Source: Nocardia sp.
GTDB lineage: Bacteria > Actinomycetota > Actinomycetes > Mycobacteriales > Mycobacteriaceae
Assembly (NCBI GenBank): GCA_013361595.1
Contig: JABFXT010000532.1
Coordinates: forward strand, 1-12,899
Direction of reading: 5' to 3'
Length of the DNA: 12,899 nt
Part shown: positions 1-6,661 of the stretch, one piece after another
Position numbering within the stretch: position 1 is the first letter of the stretch
How the letters are laid out: every line of letters starts with the position of its first letter
Made by a program: the position numbers and the translations under genes
The notes under the pieces: model-generated
What the model was told of the DNA's origin: nothing
Database searches by the model: none
The model's input: only the letters and a program-made list of their open reading frames with translations

Positions 1-260
1 GCCGCGTTGTTGACCAGCGCGTCCGCGCCCCCCAGGGCCTCGACCCGGCTCGCGAGCGTCACCACCGAATCCCGGTCGGCGATATCGGTGACCACAGCCG
101 TGACGTCGTATCCCTTGTCCCGCAACGCTTTCTCGGCACTTTCGGCCAGCTCGGCGCGCATCTCCGCGATGACGATCCGGTCACCCGCGGCGGCCAGCCG
201 CTCGGCGATCGCGAAACCCAGTCCCCGGCCGGCCCCGGTGACCACGACAAGTCTGCTCAT
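1..260 (-). CDS. Short-chain dehydrogenase/reductase (SDR), N-terminal part only
   Basis: This is an NAD(P)-dependent oxidoreductase of the SDR family, probably interconverting an alcohol and a ketone in the catabolic pathway. Only the first 86 codons lie in the window; the gene runs off the left edge before the catalytic Ser and Tyr-x3-Lys. The visible part begins MSRLVVVTGAGRGLG, giving the Rossmann TGxxxGxG cofactor motif at residues 8-15. A TDIAD segment near residues 58-62 is where classical SDRs carry the adenine-contacting Asp, and the NNA motif sits at 84-86. The start ATG at 260 overlaps the stop of the upstream alpha/beta hydrolase as ATGA, so the two are translationally coupled. 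Family assignment is secure from the motifs. Substrate and NAD versus NADP preference are not determinable here. Confidence 0.93.
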   Translation of the reverse strand, partial: MSRLVVVTGAGRGLGFAIAERLAAAGDRIVIAEMRAELAESAEKALRDKGYDVTAVVTDIADRDSVVTLASRVEALGGADALVNNA

Positions 261-1087
261 TCGTCCAGTTCCTTCCAGAACCGCAGGATATGCGCGCCCA
301 CGTCGGCCGGTTTCTCCTGCAATGCCGCATGACCGGCGCCCAGGATCAGCCCGAAACGTGCCCCGGGAATCGCGTCGGCGAGCAACCGGGATTCGTCGAC
401 GCCGGTGACGACGTCGTCCACCCCGACCAGTACCAACGTGGGTGCCGCCAGAGTCGCCAGGCTCGGACCGGTGTCGGTGCGGGCCATGTACTCGGCGGCA
501 GCGGTATAGCCGGACAGCCGGACCCGTGCCATATCGGATTCCACCGCGCGCGCGATCTCGGCAGCGCAGCCGGGCGAGACCAGCCGGCCCGCCCGGGTCG
601 CTGCGAATGCCGGAGCGCCGGCTTCACGGAGTTCACCGATCCGTGCTCGCATCCCCTGCGCCCGCTCGCGGTTCACACCCGAACCGCGGGTACTGTCGGC
701 CAGGACGAGCGAACGGACCGACGCCGGATTCGCGGTGGCGACCGCGGTCGCGATCACTCCGCCCCACGAGGTGCCGATCAGATGTATCGGCCCGCCGTCG
801 AGTTCGGCGATCAGCTCCGCGACGACCAGCGCGTGGTCGTAGCTGCCGGGGGATCCGGCCGCGTTCGGCACCGGATCGGCGGACTCCCCGTATCCCGGCG
901 CGTCCCAGCAGTATGTGCGGTAGCCCCGCGTGCTCAGCACCTCGGCCAGTGCCCCACAGGCCGCGGCGCTGCCGCCGATACCGTGCAGGAGCAGCACCGG
1001 GTCGCCCGCGCCGCGGACCTCGAGCGAGATCCCCCGCGCCGAAACCCACCGGGTCGCCCGGGCGGCCGATTCGGCCGTGCCGGTCAC
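257..1087 (-). CDS. Alpha/beta-fold hydrolase, probable ring-fission-product or amide hydrolase
   Basis: This 276-residue cytosolic alpha/beta hydrolase is of normal family length. The oxyanion-hole strand VLLLHGIGG is at about residues 31-39. The nucleophile elbow GTSWGG is at 105-110 with Ser107. The acid is in VGVDDVVTG (most likely Asp225, possibly Asp224), and the catalytic base is His253 in GAGHAALQEKP. The triad is therefore complete. The start is GTG at 1087, preceded by a GGAAGG ribosome-binding site 18 bases after the dioxygenase stop; the end overlaps the SDR start as ATGA. Following an extradiol dioxygenase, the classic role is C-C cleavage of a ring-opened product (BphD/XylF type). 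Amidase or deformylase roles (NicD-like) and enol-lactonase roles are equally possible from sequence. The enzyme class is firm; the substrate is inference from neighbours. Confidence 0.93.
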   Translation of the reverse strand: MTGTAESAARATRWVSARGISLEVRGAGDPVLLLHGIGGSAAACGALAEVLSTRGYRTYCWDAPGYGESADPVPNAAGSPGSYDHALVVAELIAELDGGPIHLIGTSWGGVIATAVATANPASVRSLVLADSTRGSGVNRERAQGMRARIGELREAGAPAFAATRAGRLVSPGCAAEIARAVESDMARVRLSGYTAAAEYMARTDTGPSLATLAAPTLVLVGVDDVVTGVDESRLLADAIPGARFGLILGAGHAALQEKPADVGAHILRFWKELDE

Positions 1088-1105
1088 GGCTGCACCTTCC
1101 GCATC

Positions 1106-2068
1106 TCACTGACCCCCGTAGAAGTAATCGTCGATCTCCGGGGTGACCCGGCCGCGGTGCCCGAGATCGGGTACTCCGGCCATGGCCGCGCGGACCGTCG
1201 TCGTCGGCGGACCCGCCGTACCCCACTGGTCGGAGAGTTCGGGGGTGCGCTTCCAGGTCCGGCACAGCCATCGGTCCTCGTCGATCTGGGCCACCTCGGA
1301 GGTGTACTCGCAGACCAGTCCGGCCGGATCGGTGAAGTAGGAGAAGGTGTTGTCGCCCGGTCCGTGCCGGCCGGGACCCCACTGCGGGACGATGCCACTG
1401 CGTTTGAGGCTGCCCAGTCCGCGCATGAAATGGTCGAGGCTCTCCATCTCATAGGCCACATGGTTGATCGACGGGAAGTCGGCCTGGTTCAGGGCGATGA
1501 CATGGTGGTCGGAATTGCACCGCAGGAAGGTCATCTGGTGTTCGGACCAGTCCGAGATCCGCATACCCAGCACCTGGGTGTAGAAGTCCGCGGTGCGATC
1601 GATATCGCTGGTGTTGAGCACGATATGCGCGAGTTTGCGGGGAATGGCCCGGCGACCTGCCGGTTCCTGTGCCGAGACCGCGAACGTATCGGCGGACAAT
1701 TCCAGGCAGCGGCCCTCCGGATCGATGAGTTGCACGCCGTAGCCGCCGCCCGCGTCGTCGAGCGGGCCGGGTTCGCGCAGCAGCGGGATTCCGAGCTCCT
1801 GTAGCGCGCGGGCCGCGTCGTCCACCTCGCGCGGGGTGCCGACCGCGAACGAGATCCGGTCCAGTGCGTTGCCGGTACCGGCGCGCAGTTGCAGAACGTG
1901 GTGCTCGGTACCCGTGGCACGCAGCCAGAAGGTGTCGCCGTCTTCGTCGACGGTGCTCAGCCCCCACGCCTCGTGGTAGAAATCGCGGGATCGGGCCGGA
2001 TCGGGCACGGTGACCGATACCGACCGCAATGCCCGGAGAGTACAGACCGGTGTTCCGGAGAATCGCAT
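1106..2068 (-). CDS. VOC-superfamily extradiol ring-cleavage dioxygenase (type I, two-domain)
   Basis: This 320-residue protein has two vicinal-oxygen-chelate domains, as in BphC/catechol 2,3-dioxygenase enzymes that open catecholic rings with O2 and Fe(II). Domain 1 spans about residues 11-127 and lacks metal ligands, as is usual. Domain 2 (about 144-260) carries the expected iron ligands His148 (LAHIVL), His203 (NHVAYE) and Glu254 (VCEYTSE). It also has the second-shell His pair at 188-189 and Tyr244 in TFSYFTDPAG, with the family-typical GRHGPGDN loop at 233-240. The ATG at 2068 has an AAAGG ribosome-binding site 7 bases upstream; the frame stays open to 2293, but that extension overlaps the reductase gene and resembles nothing. 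A tail of about 60 residues after domain 2 is longer than in many relatives. The diol substrate is unknown; a chelating non-catechol substrate cannot be excluded. Confidence 0.93.
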   Translation of the reverse strand: MRFSGTPVCTLRALRSVSVTVPDPARSRDFYHEAWGLSTVDEDGDTFWLRATGTEHHVLQLRAGTGNALDRISFAVGTPREVDDAARALQELGIPLLREPGPLDDAGGGYGVQLIDPEGRCLELSADTFAVSAQEPAGRRAIPRKLAHIVLNTSDIDRTADFYTQVLGMRISDWSEHQMTFLRCNSDHHVIALNQADFPSINHVAYEMESLDHFMRGLGSLKRSGIVPQWGPGRHGPGDNTFSYFTDPAGLVCEYTSEVAQIDEDRWLCRTWKRTPELSDQWGTAGPPTTTVRAAMAGVPDLGHRGRVTPEIDDYFYGGQ

Positions 2069-2096
2069 GATCGACCTTTCTGTCGAGGGTGGCCGG

Positions 2097-3050
2097 CTAC
2101 AGGTCGAGGACGAGTTCGGCGGAGCGGCAGCGGGAAACGCAGACGAACATGGTGCCGCCCGTCTGCTGTTCCTCGGGTGAGAGCAGGAAGTCGCGGTGCT
2201 CGACGTCGCCTTTGACGACGCCGACCTCGCAGGTCCCGCAGATGCCCTCGGTGCACGAGCTCTCCACCGGCACACCGGCGTCCTGCAGGGCATTCAGGAC
2301 CGAGACATCCGGCGCGACCGGGATCCGCCGGCCACTGGTGGCGAGAACCACGTCGAAGGCCGTATCCGTCCCGGTGATCACCGGTTCGGGAGCCTTGAAC
2401 CGCTCGATACGCAACTGTCCTGGATCGGGCAAGGCGTCGGAGCAGGCGGTCATCAACGATTCGGGGCCGCAGCAGTAGGCGACCGCATCGCTGTCGATAT
2501 TTCCGAGCAGCCCGGCGAGGTCGGGGTATCGACCCGCTGCCGCGTCGTCCGCGTGGATCGTCACGCGGTCGGCGGGCAACGAGCCGATCTCGCCGAGAAA
2601 CGCCATCGTCGACCGGGATCGTCCGGTGTAGAGCAGCGTCCAGTTCGCGCCCGCGCGGTGCAGGGTACGCACCATCGAGAGAATCGGAGTGATACCGATC
2701 CCGCCCGCGACCAGGATGTGGCGGGCCGCGGTGTCGAGCGCGAAATTCTGGCGGGGCCCCTCGATCTCGAGCAGCCCACCGACCGGCAGGAGGTCGTGGA
2801 TATGGGTGCTGCCGCCCCGCGAATCCGGTGTGCGCAGCACTGCCACCGTCCAGCGCGACCGGTCCGACGGGTCCGAGCAGAGCGAATACTCCCGGACGAG
2901 CCCGTTCGGCAGATGCAGCGCGAGATGCGCGCCGGGTTCCCAGGCCGGCAGATCCGCACCGGACGGGTCGACAAAGGTAATGCTGATGACGCCGTCGGCT
3001 TCCCAGGTCTTCTGCTGGACGCGCAGCGTCCGCCTCATCGGCTCGTCCAT
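2097..3050 (-). CDS. PDR/VanB-type oxygenase reductase (flavin, NAD(P)H and plant-type [2Fe-2S])
   Basis: This 317-residue reductase moves electrons from NAD(P)H through flavin to a C-terminal [2Fe-2S] cluster, normally supplying a Rieske ring-hydroxylating or O-demethylating oxygenase. Domain order is that of phthalate dioxygenase reductase: flavin domain (about 5-105) with REYS at 53-56; nucleotide domain with GGIGITP at 116-122 and the YCCGP segment at 192-196; then a plant-type ferredoxin domain (about 232-317) with Cys266, Cys271, Cys274 and Cys304 in the C-x4-C-x2-C...C pattern. ATG at 3050 has a GAGGAG site 6 bases upstream; an in-frame ATG four codons later is a weaker alternative. 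It lies 31 bases after the cupin gene and 28 before the dioxygenase gene. No oxygenase alpha subunit is visible here, so the partner must be encoded elsewhere, possibly just beyond the left edge. Confidence 0.94.
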   Translation of the reverse strand: MDEPMRRTLRVQQKTWEADGVISITFVDPSGADLPAWEPGAHLALHLPNGLVREYSLCSDPSDRSRWTVAVLRTPDSRGGSTHIHDLLPVGGLLEIEGPRQNFALDTAARHILVAGGIGITPILSMVRTLHRAGANWTLLYTGRSRSTMAFLGEIGSLPADRVTIHADDAAAGRYPDLAGLLGNIDSDAVAYCCGPESLMTACSDALPDPGQLRIERFKAPEPVITGTDTAFDVVLATSGRRIPVAPDVSVLNALQDAGVPVESSCTEGICGTCEVGVVKGDVEHRDFLLSPEEQQTGGTMFVCVSRCRSAELVLDL

Positions 3051-3081
3051 CGTCTCTCCTCGTCCGTCTTCCGGTGCTCGA

Positions 3082-3600
3082 TCAGCGAGTGACGCCGAAC
3101 ATCTCGGAGCTGGGCGGGTAGGTGGGCAGCTGCGGTTTGGGGGTGCCGATGATGACGCAGAACAGCGCGTCGGCATCGGAGACGTTCGCGAGGCTGCGCG
3201 GTACCCCGGCGGGTACGCGGATCAGATCGCGGTAGCCGAGCGTGCGCACCGCCTTCTTCGTCCCGTCCTCGACATCGTGGACGGCGACCTCGATTTCGCC
3301 TTCGAGAACGTAGAAGACCTCTTCGACGTCGTGGTGGGTGTGCTCGGGGCCGACCGCGCCCGCGGGCAGCCGCATATTGGAGAAGGTGAAGTGATCGGCC
3401 TTGATGATGTTGTTGTCGGTGTCGTGGTTACCGGTGGCACCCGAGCCGATGTAGCGGATCTGGGCCCGCTTGAACCGGTCGCCGCCCTTGGCCGCCTGGA
3501 ACCCGAGGGTGTCCCAGTCCTCGTGGCGGGTATCCGCGGCGGCGATGCAGGAGTCGATCAGGGCGTCGAGGTCGACGCCGGTCTTTTCGGTGCTGGACAT
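3082..3600 (-). CDS. Small single-domain cupin protein, possibly a metal-dependent dioxygenase or isomerase
   Basis: This 172-residue soluble protein has one cupin barrel. Cupin motif 1 is clear: Gly84, His87 and His89 of EHTHH, Glu93/Glu94 and Gly101 of YVLEG, supplying three potential metal ligands. Motif 2 runs from Gly122 through VPAGVPRSLAN at 129-139, but the position that normally supplies the last His ligand is Arg135. The 70 residues before motif 1 and a Pro-rich tail (about 154-164) are not recognised. The ATG at 3600 has a strong GAGGAAGG site and follows the RidA-family stop by 44 bases. The open frame continues upstream to 4002, but that part overlaps RidA and is not coding. Position between RidA and an oxygenase reductase implies a role in the same pathway. 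Its reaction is unknown; similarity to 3-hydroxyanthranilate dioxygenase is not strong enough to name it. Confidence 0.88.
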   Translation of the reverse strand: MSSTEKTGVDLDALIDSCIAAADTRHEDWDTLGFQAAKGGDRFKRAQIRYIGSGATGNHDTDNNIIKADHFTFSNMRLPAGAVGPEHTHHDVEEVFYVLEGEIEVAVHDVEDGTKKAVRTLGYRDLIRVPAGVPRSLANVSDADALFCVIIGTPKPQLPTYPPSSEMFGVTR

Positions 3601-3644
3601 TATGTGTGCCTTCCTCTGTGGGTCATCCGTGGGGTGCGGGTGCG

Positions 3645-3986
3645 TTACCCGCGGTGGGCGATGGCCTCGATCTCGACCGTCGCGCCGTAGGGCAGCGCGG
3701 CGACCTCGACGAACGACCGGGCCGGGCGCGGTTCGGCGAACACCGCCTCGTAGTGCCGGTTGGCTTCGTCGCGCAGGGCGACGTCGGTGACGAAATACGT
3801 GGTCTTCACGACGTTCTCGAGCGTCATATCGATGGTCGAGAGGCGTTCGCCGAGCCGGGCCATCGCCGCTTCGAGGGCGGCCCGGCGGCCGGGAACCGCG
3901 ATACCGTGCTCGTCCACCGACAATGCGCCGGAGACGAATCCGAAGCCGGCGATACCGAAGGCCGGGCTGTAGGGATGAGCGCTCAT
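3645..3986 (-). CDS. RidA (YjgF/YER057c/UK114) family enamine/imine deaminase
   Basis: This 113-residue protein is slightly shorter than E. coli RidA (128). It contains the diagnostic C-terminal block RPARSFVEVAALPYGATV followed by EIEAIA (about 87-110). Arg90 and Glu105 align with the substrate-binding Arg105 and Glu120 of E. coli RidA, so hydrolysis of enamine/imine intermediates to ketone plus ammonia is chemically plausible. RidA proteins act as homotrimers in the cytosol. In 2-aminophenol and 3-hydroxyanthranilate meta-cleavage pathways, a RidA-family enzyme (2-aminomuconate deaminase) is encoded beside the semialdehyde dehydrogenase. Here it follows the aldehyde dehydrogenase stop by only 12 bases. 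The ATG at 3986 has an AGAAGGGAG site. Dedicated pathway deaminase is the favoured reading; general detoxification of reactive enamines is the alternative. Confidence 0.93.
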   Translation of the reverse strand: MSAHPYSPAFGIAGFGFVSGALSVDEHGIAVPGRRAALEAAMARLGERLSTIDMTLENVVKTTYFVTDVALRDEANRHYEAVFAEPRPARSFVEVAALPYGATVEIEAIAHRG

Positions 3987-3998
3987 GGTGCTCCCTTC

Positions 3999-5609
3999 TC
4001 ACCGACCTGCCCAGGGCAGCGGCTGCCCGGACACGTCGAGGTAGATGCTCTTCTGGTTCATGTAGGACCGGATTCCGTCGCGACCCTTCTCGGTGCCGAT
4101 CCCGCTGTCCTTCAGCCCGCTGAAGGGCGTCGAGATGCTGAATTGCTTATAGGTGTTGATCCACACCGTTCCGGCCTGGACGGCGCGGGCGGTCCGCCAG
4201 GCGCGCCGGTAGTCCGAGGTCCAGATCCCGCAGGCCAGACCGAATACCGTGTCGTCGGCCTGGGCGACGACATCGGCCTCGTCCTCGAACGGGAGCACGA
4301 CGGCCACGGGCCCGAAGATCTCCTCCTGGCAGACCGTCGCGCTGTTCGGGACGCCGGTGAGCACGGTGGGCAGGTAGTACGCGCCGTCGGCCAGTGCGGG
4401 ATCCGCGGGGACGGCACCGCCGCACAGCACCGTCGCGCCCGCGCGCACCGCGTCGTCGACAGTCGCCGCGACCCCGTCCCGGTGTTCATGGGTGACCATG
4501 GGCGCCACCTGGGTGCGCGGATCGGTACCCGGGCCCACCCGCAGTGCGGTGGTGGCCGCCACCAGGCGGTCGACGAATTCGTCGTAGACCGCGCGCTGTA
4601 CGAAGACCCGCGACCCCGCGATACAGCTCTGCCCCGACGAGGAGAAGATGCCGTACAGGACACCGGCCAATGCCTGGTCGAGGTCGGCGTCGGCGAAGAC
4701 GATCGTGGGCGATTTACCGCCGAGTTCGAGAGTGATCGGCATCAGCTTCTCGGCGGCCACATGCGCCAGCGCACGACCGGTGCCGGTACCGCCGGTGAAC
4801 GAGATCTTGCCGATTCCCGGATGCCGGGCCAGTGCGTCCCCGACGGTCCGGCCCGGGCCGGGCAGGACCGACAGCAGGCCGGCCGGTAGGCCCGCCTCTT
4901 CCGCCAGCCGGGCCAGCAGCAGGGTCACCCACGGCGCCCATACCGGCGGTTTGGCGACGACCGCGTTACCCGCCGCGAGCGCCGGGGCGATCTTCTGCGC
5001 GTCCGAGGCGATCGGGGAGTTCCACGGGGTGATGGCGCCGACGACGCCCATCGGCTCATGGGTCGCGAAGGTGAGGAACGGCCCCCGCCTGGGGGTGATC
5101 GTCTCCTCCATCGTCTCGAGGGCCGACGCCATGAACCGGAAGGTGCCGGCGGCGCTGCGGGCGAGGGCGGCGGTTTCGCCGAGTGTCTTTCCGGTGTCGA
5201 TGGTTTGCAGGGCGGCGATGCGGTCGGTGTGCGCTTCGATCGCGTTGCCGATCCGGTACAGGACGGCCGCGCGCTCGTGCGGTAGCAGCTCGGCCCAGCC
5301 GGAATTCGCGACAGCCCGGAGACCACCGTCGACGGCCAGGTCGACATCACCGGCGACAGCGCCGTGCAGCCGGGCGAAGATACGGCCCGTCGCCGGGTCG
5401 ACCGATTCGATCACCGCGCCCGACCCGCGCGTCCACCGGCCGGCCACAGAGATCTCGTCGGCCGTATCGGGAACCGCTGCCCACGAACGTTCGAGATCCG
5501 CGGTGTCGGCGGGCAGGCCCGGAGCGTGCGGCCCGAGCGCGGCGATCCCGTTCGCCGGCTGCGGCGAACGAGTGCTCGTGCTGCTCTGTAAGTCCATCGG
5601 AGTCTTCAT
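3999..5609 (-). CDS. NAD(P)-dependent aldehyde dehydrogenase, semialdehyde-type
   Basis: This 536-residue aldehyde dehydrogenase oxidises an aldehyde to the acid, here probably a ring-opened semialdehyde. Catalytic and signature residues are present: Asn197 in TPWNSP, Glu295 in LELGGKS, Cys329 in SGQSCIAGSR and Glu429/Glu430 in EEIFGP. The nucleotide loop FTGGTGTG is at 271-278. The cofactor motif reads KPPVWAP from Lys220, so the usual KPxE acid that holds the NAD ribose is Val223. About 45-50 N-terminal residues rich in Ser, Pro and Ala precede the catalytic fold, longer than the usual 480-500-residue enzyme; no signal peptide is evident. ATG at 5609 has an AGGGA site; another in-frame ATG is four codons in. 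It is the first gene after the 167-base promoter-like gap and is followed closely by the RidA gene, echoing the amnC-amnD pair of 2-aminophenol catabolism. Confidence 0.94.
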   Translation of the reverse strand: MKTPMDLQSSTSTRSPQPANGIAALGPHAPGLPADTADLERSWAAVPDTADEISVAGRWTRGSGAVIESVDPATGRIFARLHGAVAGDVDLAVDGGLRAVANSGWAELLPHERAAVLYRIGNAIEAHTDRIAALQTIDTGKTLGETAALARSAAGTFRFMASALETMEETITPRRGPFLTFATHEPMGVVGAITPWNSPIASDAQKIAPALAAGNAVVAKPPVWAPWVTLLLARLAEEAGLPAGLLSVLPGPGRTVGDALARHPGIGKISFTGGTGTGRALAHVAAEKLMPITLELGGKSPTIVFADADLDQALAGVLYGIFSSSGQSCIAGSRVFVQRAVYDEFVDRLVAATTALRVGPGTDPRTQVAPMVTHEHRDGVAATVDDAVRAGATVLCGGAVPADPALADGAYYLPTVLTGVPNSATVCQEEIFGPVAVVLPFEDEADVVAQADDTVFGLACGIWTSDYRRAWRTARAVQAGTVWINTYKQFSISTPFSGLKDSGIGTEKGRDGIRSYMNQKSIYLDVSGQPLPWAGR

Positions 5610-5662
5610 CCGTTCCCTGTAGTCGCAGCGCTGTCCGGGGCGGTTCGAGCTCCGAATCCCTC

Positions 5663-5696
5663 CGGTAAAAGAGTCTGAGCTAAAAGATACTTACCG
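5663..5696. promoter_or_regulatory. Inverted repeat spanning the promoter, possible operator
   Basis: The arms CGGTAA (5663-5668) and TTACCG (5691-5696) are perfect inverted copies with 28 bases between equivalent positions. They bracket the predicted -10 and overlap the -35, a placement suited to a repressor or substrate-responsive regulator. No regulator gene is in the window, so the binding family cannot be named. Six-base arms can arise by chance. Confidence 0.35.
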
Positions 5697-5700
5697 TCAA
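5672..5700 (-). promoter_or_regulatory. Candidate sigma70-type promoter for the aldehyde dehydrogenase block
   Basis: Read on the minus strand, a near-consensus -35 TTGACG (plus-strand 5695-5700) is followed by a 17-base spacer and CAGACT (5672-5677) as a weak -10 with the important A2 and T6. This would start transcription near 5665 and leave a leader of about 55 bases before the ATG at 5609. The -35 is good and the -10 is poor, so the exact start is uncertain. Confidence 0.4.
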
Positions 5701-5709
5701 GATGTCTGC

Positions 5710-5725
5710 GTTAACTTGTCGTAAC
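5710..5725. promoter_or_regulatory. Second short inverted repeat upstream of the candidate promoter
   Basis: GTTA (5710-5713) and TAAC (5722-5725) form a small dyad around an 8-base centre, in an AT-rich patch just upstream of the candidate -35. Its position fits an activator site, but the arms are short and the evidence is weak. Confidence 0.25.
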
Positions 5726-5726
5726 C

Positions 5727-5741
5727 GGCCCGGTCCGGGCC
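5727..5741 (-). terminator. GC-rich hairpin after the aspartate dehydrogenase gene, possible weak terminator
   Basis: GGCCC and GGGCC arms (outer part of a near-continuous GGCCCGG/CCGGGCC dyad) can form a compact stem starting about 35 bases after the aspartate dehydrogenase stop. No run of U follows on the minus strand, so this is not a classical intrinsic terminator. In a high-GC actinomycete such stems may still attenuate or stabilise transcripts. Confidence 0.25.
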
Positions 5742-5776
5742 CCTTCGGGTATTCGTCGTGCTGTCGGGCGGGCCGA

Positions 5777-6661
5777 TCAGGCAATGAGATTCGGACAGGC
5801 GGTCAGCTGCGCCAGCGTCCGCAGAATCGAGTACGGCACCACCGCGCTCGTACGCGGATTATCCGCACTCGGCAGATTCTCGATCGTGATCGAATACCTG
5901 CCGATCGGACCCGAGGCCTCTATCTCGTGACAGGTCAGCGCCGCGTCCGGGTCCGCGTACAGCTCGACCGATACCGTCTCCCAGTCGCGCACCGCGAAAC
6001 TCACCGCGGCCGCGACATTGAGCGATTTGGGGAACAGTCGCGCCGCCTCGGCCGGACTCCCCGCGAAAACCCGCAGCCGCGTGGTGGTGGTACCGATCCG
6101 GTGCCGCTGCGCCGGGTCCATCCACGGCTGTACCAGCGACCCGGGCGATTTCGTCGACCGGACGAGCACCCGGTCGAACGGTGCCGCGTCACGGGCGGCC
6201 GCGAGCAGGTCGAGGCCGCCGACCGCGCCGTGCGTACATACCACCCGCCCCGGTCCACGCCCCGCGATACGCTGCGCGAAAGCGAGATCCGACAGTGCCC
6301 CGACCGACGACACCAGCAGGTCACAGCCCGCGTCGACCACCGGCTCGGCCACCTCCCGGACCGCCTCCTGCGACGCGCATTCGACCACCACATCCGCGAC
6401 CTCGAGCGCCTCGGCGAGAACGAGCGCGGGCGCCGGCAGGTTCTCGACCGGTGACCGGGTGACGATCCCGGCCAGTTCGGCACCAGGGACGGCCCCGCGG
6501 TGGAGCCGCTCGGCCACGACCGCGCCGATACTCCCGTACCCGAGCACGCACACCCGCGCCGGATCCCGGTCACCGCGCCCCGCGGTGGCGGGACGCATAC
6601 CGTTGCCCGCCGGGTCCTGGGCAGCGGCCGGATGCGCGCGCAGGCGGAGATTTCTCCTCAT
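5777..6661 (-). CDS. L-aspartate dehydrogenase homologue (NadX/DUF108 family)
   Basis: This 294-residue protein is an NAD(P)-dependent amino/imino acid dehydrogenase of the aspartate dehydrogenase family. Characterised members interconvert L-aspartate with iminoaspartate or oxaloacetate plus ammonia. The Rossmann motif GYGSIG is at 41-46. The family block HGAVGGLDLLAAAR is at 144-157 and FPKSLNVAAA at 210-219. HEIEASGPIG begins at 245, where His245 is the likely counterpart of the proposed catalytic His, and SADNPRTS is at 265-272. About 35 residues precede the Rossmann fold, longer than in typical members of around 240-270 residues. The start at 6661 is favoured by an ATGA overlap with the Mo-subunit stop and a GAGGTGA site; an ATG at 6598 is the alternative. 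Biosynthetic NAD supply is possible, but the neighbours point to catabolism, perhaps of an imino or amino dicarboxylate. Confidence 0.87.
   Translation of the reverse strand: MRRNLRLRAHPAAAQDPAGNGMRPATAGRGDRDPARVCVLGYGSIGAVVAERLHRGAVPGAELAGIVTRSPVENLPAPALVLAEALEVADVVVECASQEAVREVAEPVVDAGCDLLVSSVGALSDLAFAQRIAGRGPGRVVCTHGAVGGLDLLAAARDAAPFDRVLVRSTKSPGSLVQPWMDPAQRHRIGTTTTRLRVFAGSPAEAARLFPKSLNVAAAVSFAVRDWETVSVELYADPDAALTCHEIEASGPIGRYSITIENLPSADNPRTSAVVPYSILRTLAQLTACPNLIA

Larger units (their letters stand above)
5610..5776 (-). promoter_or_regulatory. Intergenic control region between the two operon blocks
   Basis: This 167-base gap between the aspartate dehydrogenase stop and the aldehyde dehydrogenase start is the only sizeable non-coding stretch. 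Its middle (about 5665-5725) is distinctly AT-rich against GC-rich coding DNA. It holds a promoter candidate, two inverted repeats and a hairpin, listed separately. On the minus strand CTTTTA also occurs twice at a 15-base period within the promoter spacer region. The arrangement suggests that the downstream block has its own regulated promoter. Confidence 0.6.

Noticed and set aside
290..1804. Long plus-strand open frame (504 codons) across the hydrolase and dioxygenase genes
   Set aside because: It spans two well-supported minus-strand genes and their junction, and its translation has the composition of a GC shadow.
2069..2293. Upstream extension of the dioxygenase reading frame
   Set aside because: It lies inside the reductase gene, is of low complexity and is unlike VOC proteins. 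The ATG at 2068 has its own ribosome-binding site.
3082..3600. Naming the cupin as 3-hydroxyanthranilate 3,4-dioxygenase
   Set aside because: Length and pathway context are tempting, but motif 2 lacks the His ligand and I cannot see the family's other conserved segments.
3601..4002. Upstream extension of the cupin reading frame
   Set aside because: It overlaps the whole RidA gene, is Arg-rich, and the ATG at 3600 has a strong GAGGAAGG site.
3606..4889. Plus-strand open frame (427 codons) opposite RidA and the ALDH
   Set aside because: It is antisense to two genes with intact active-site motifs, and no protein family is visible in it.
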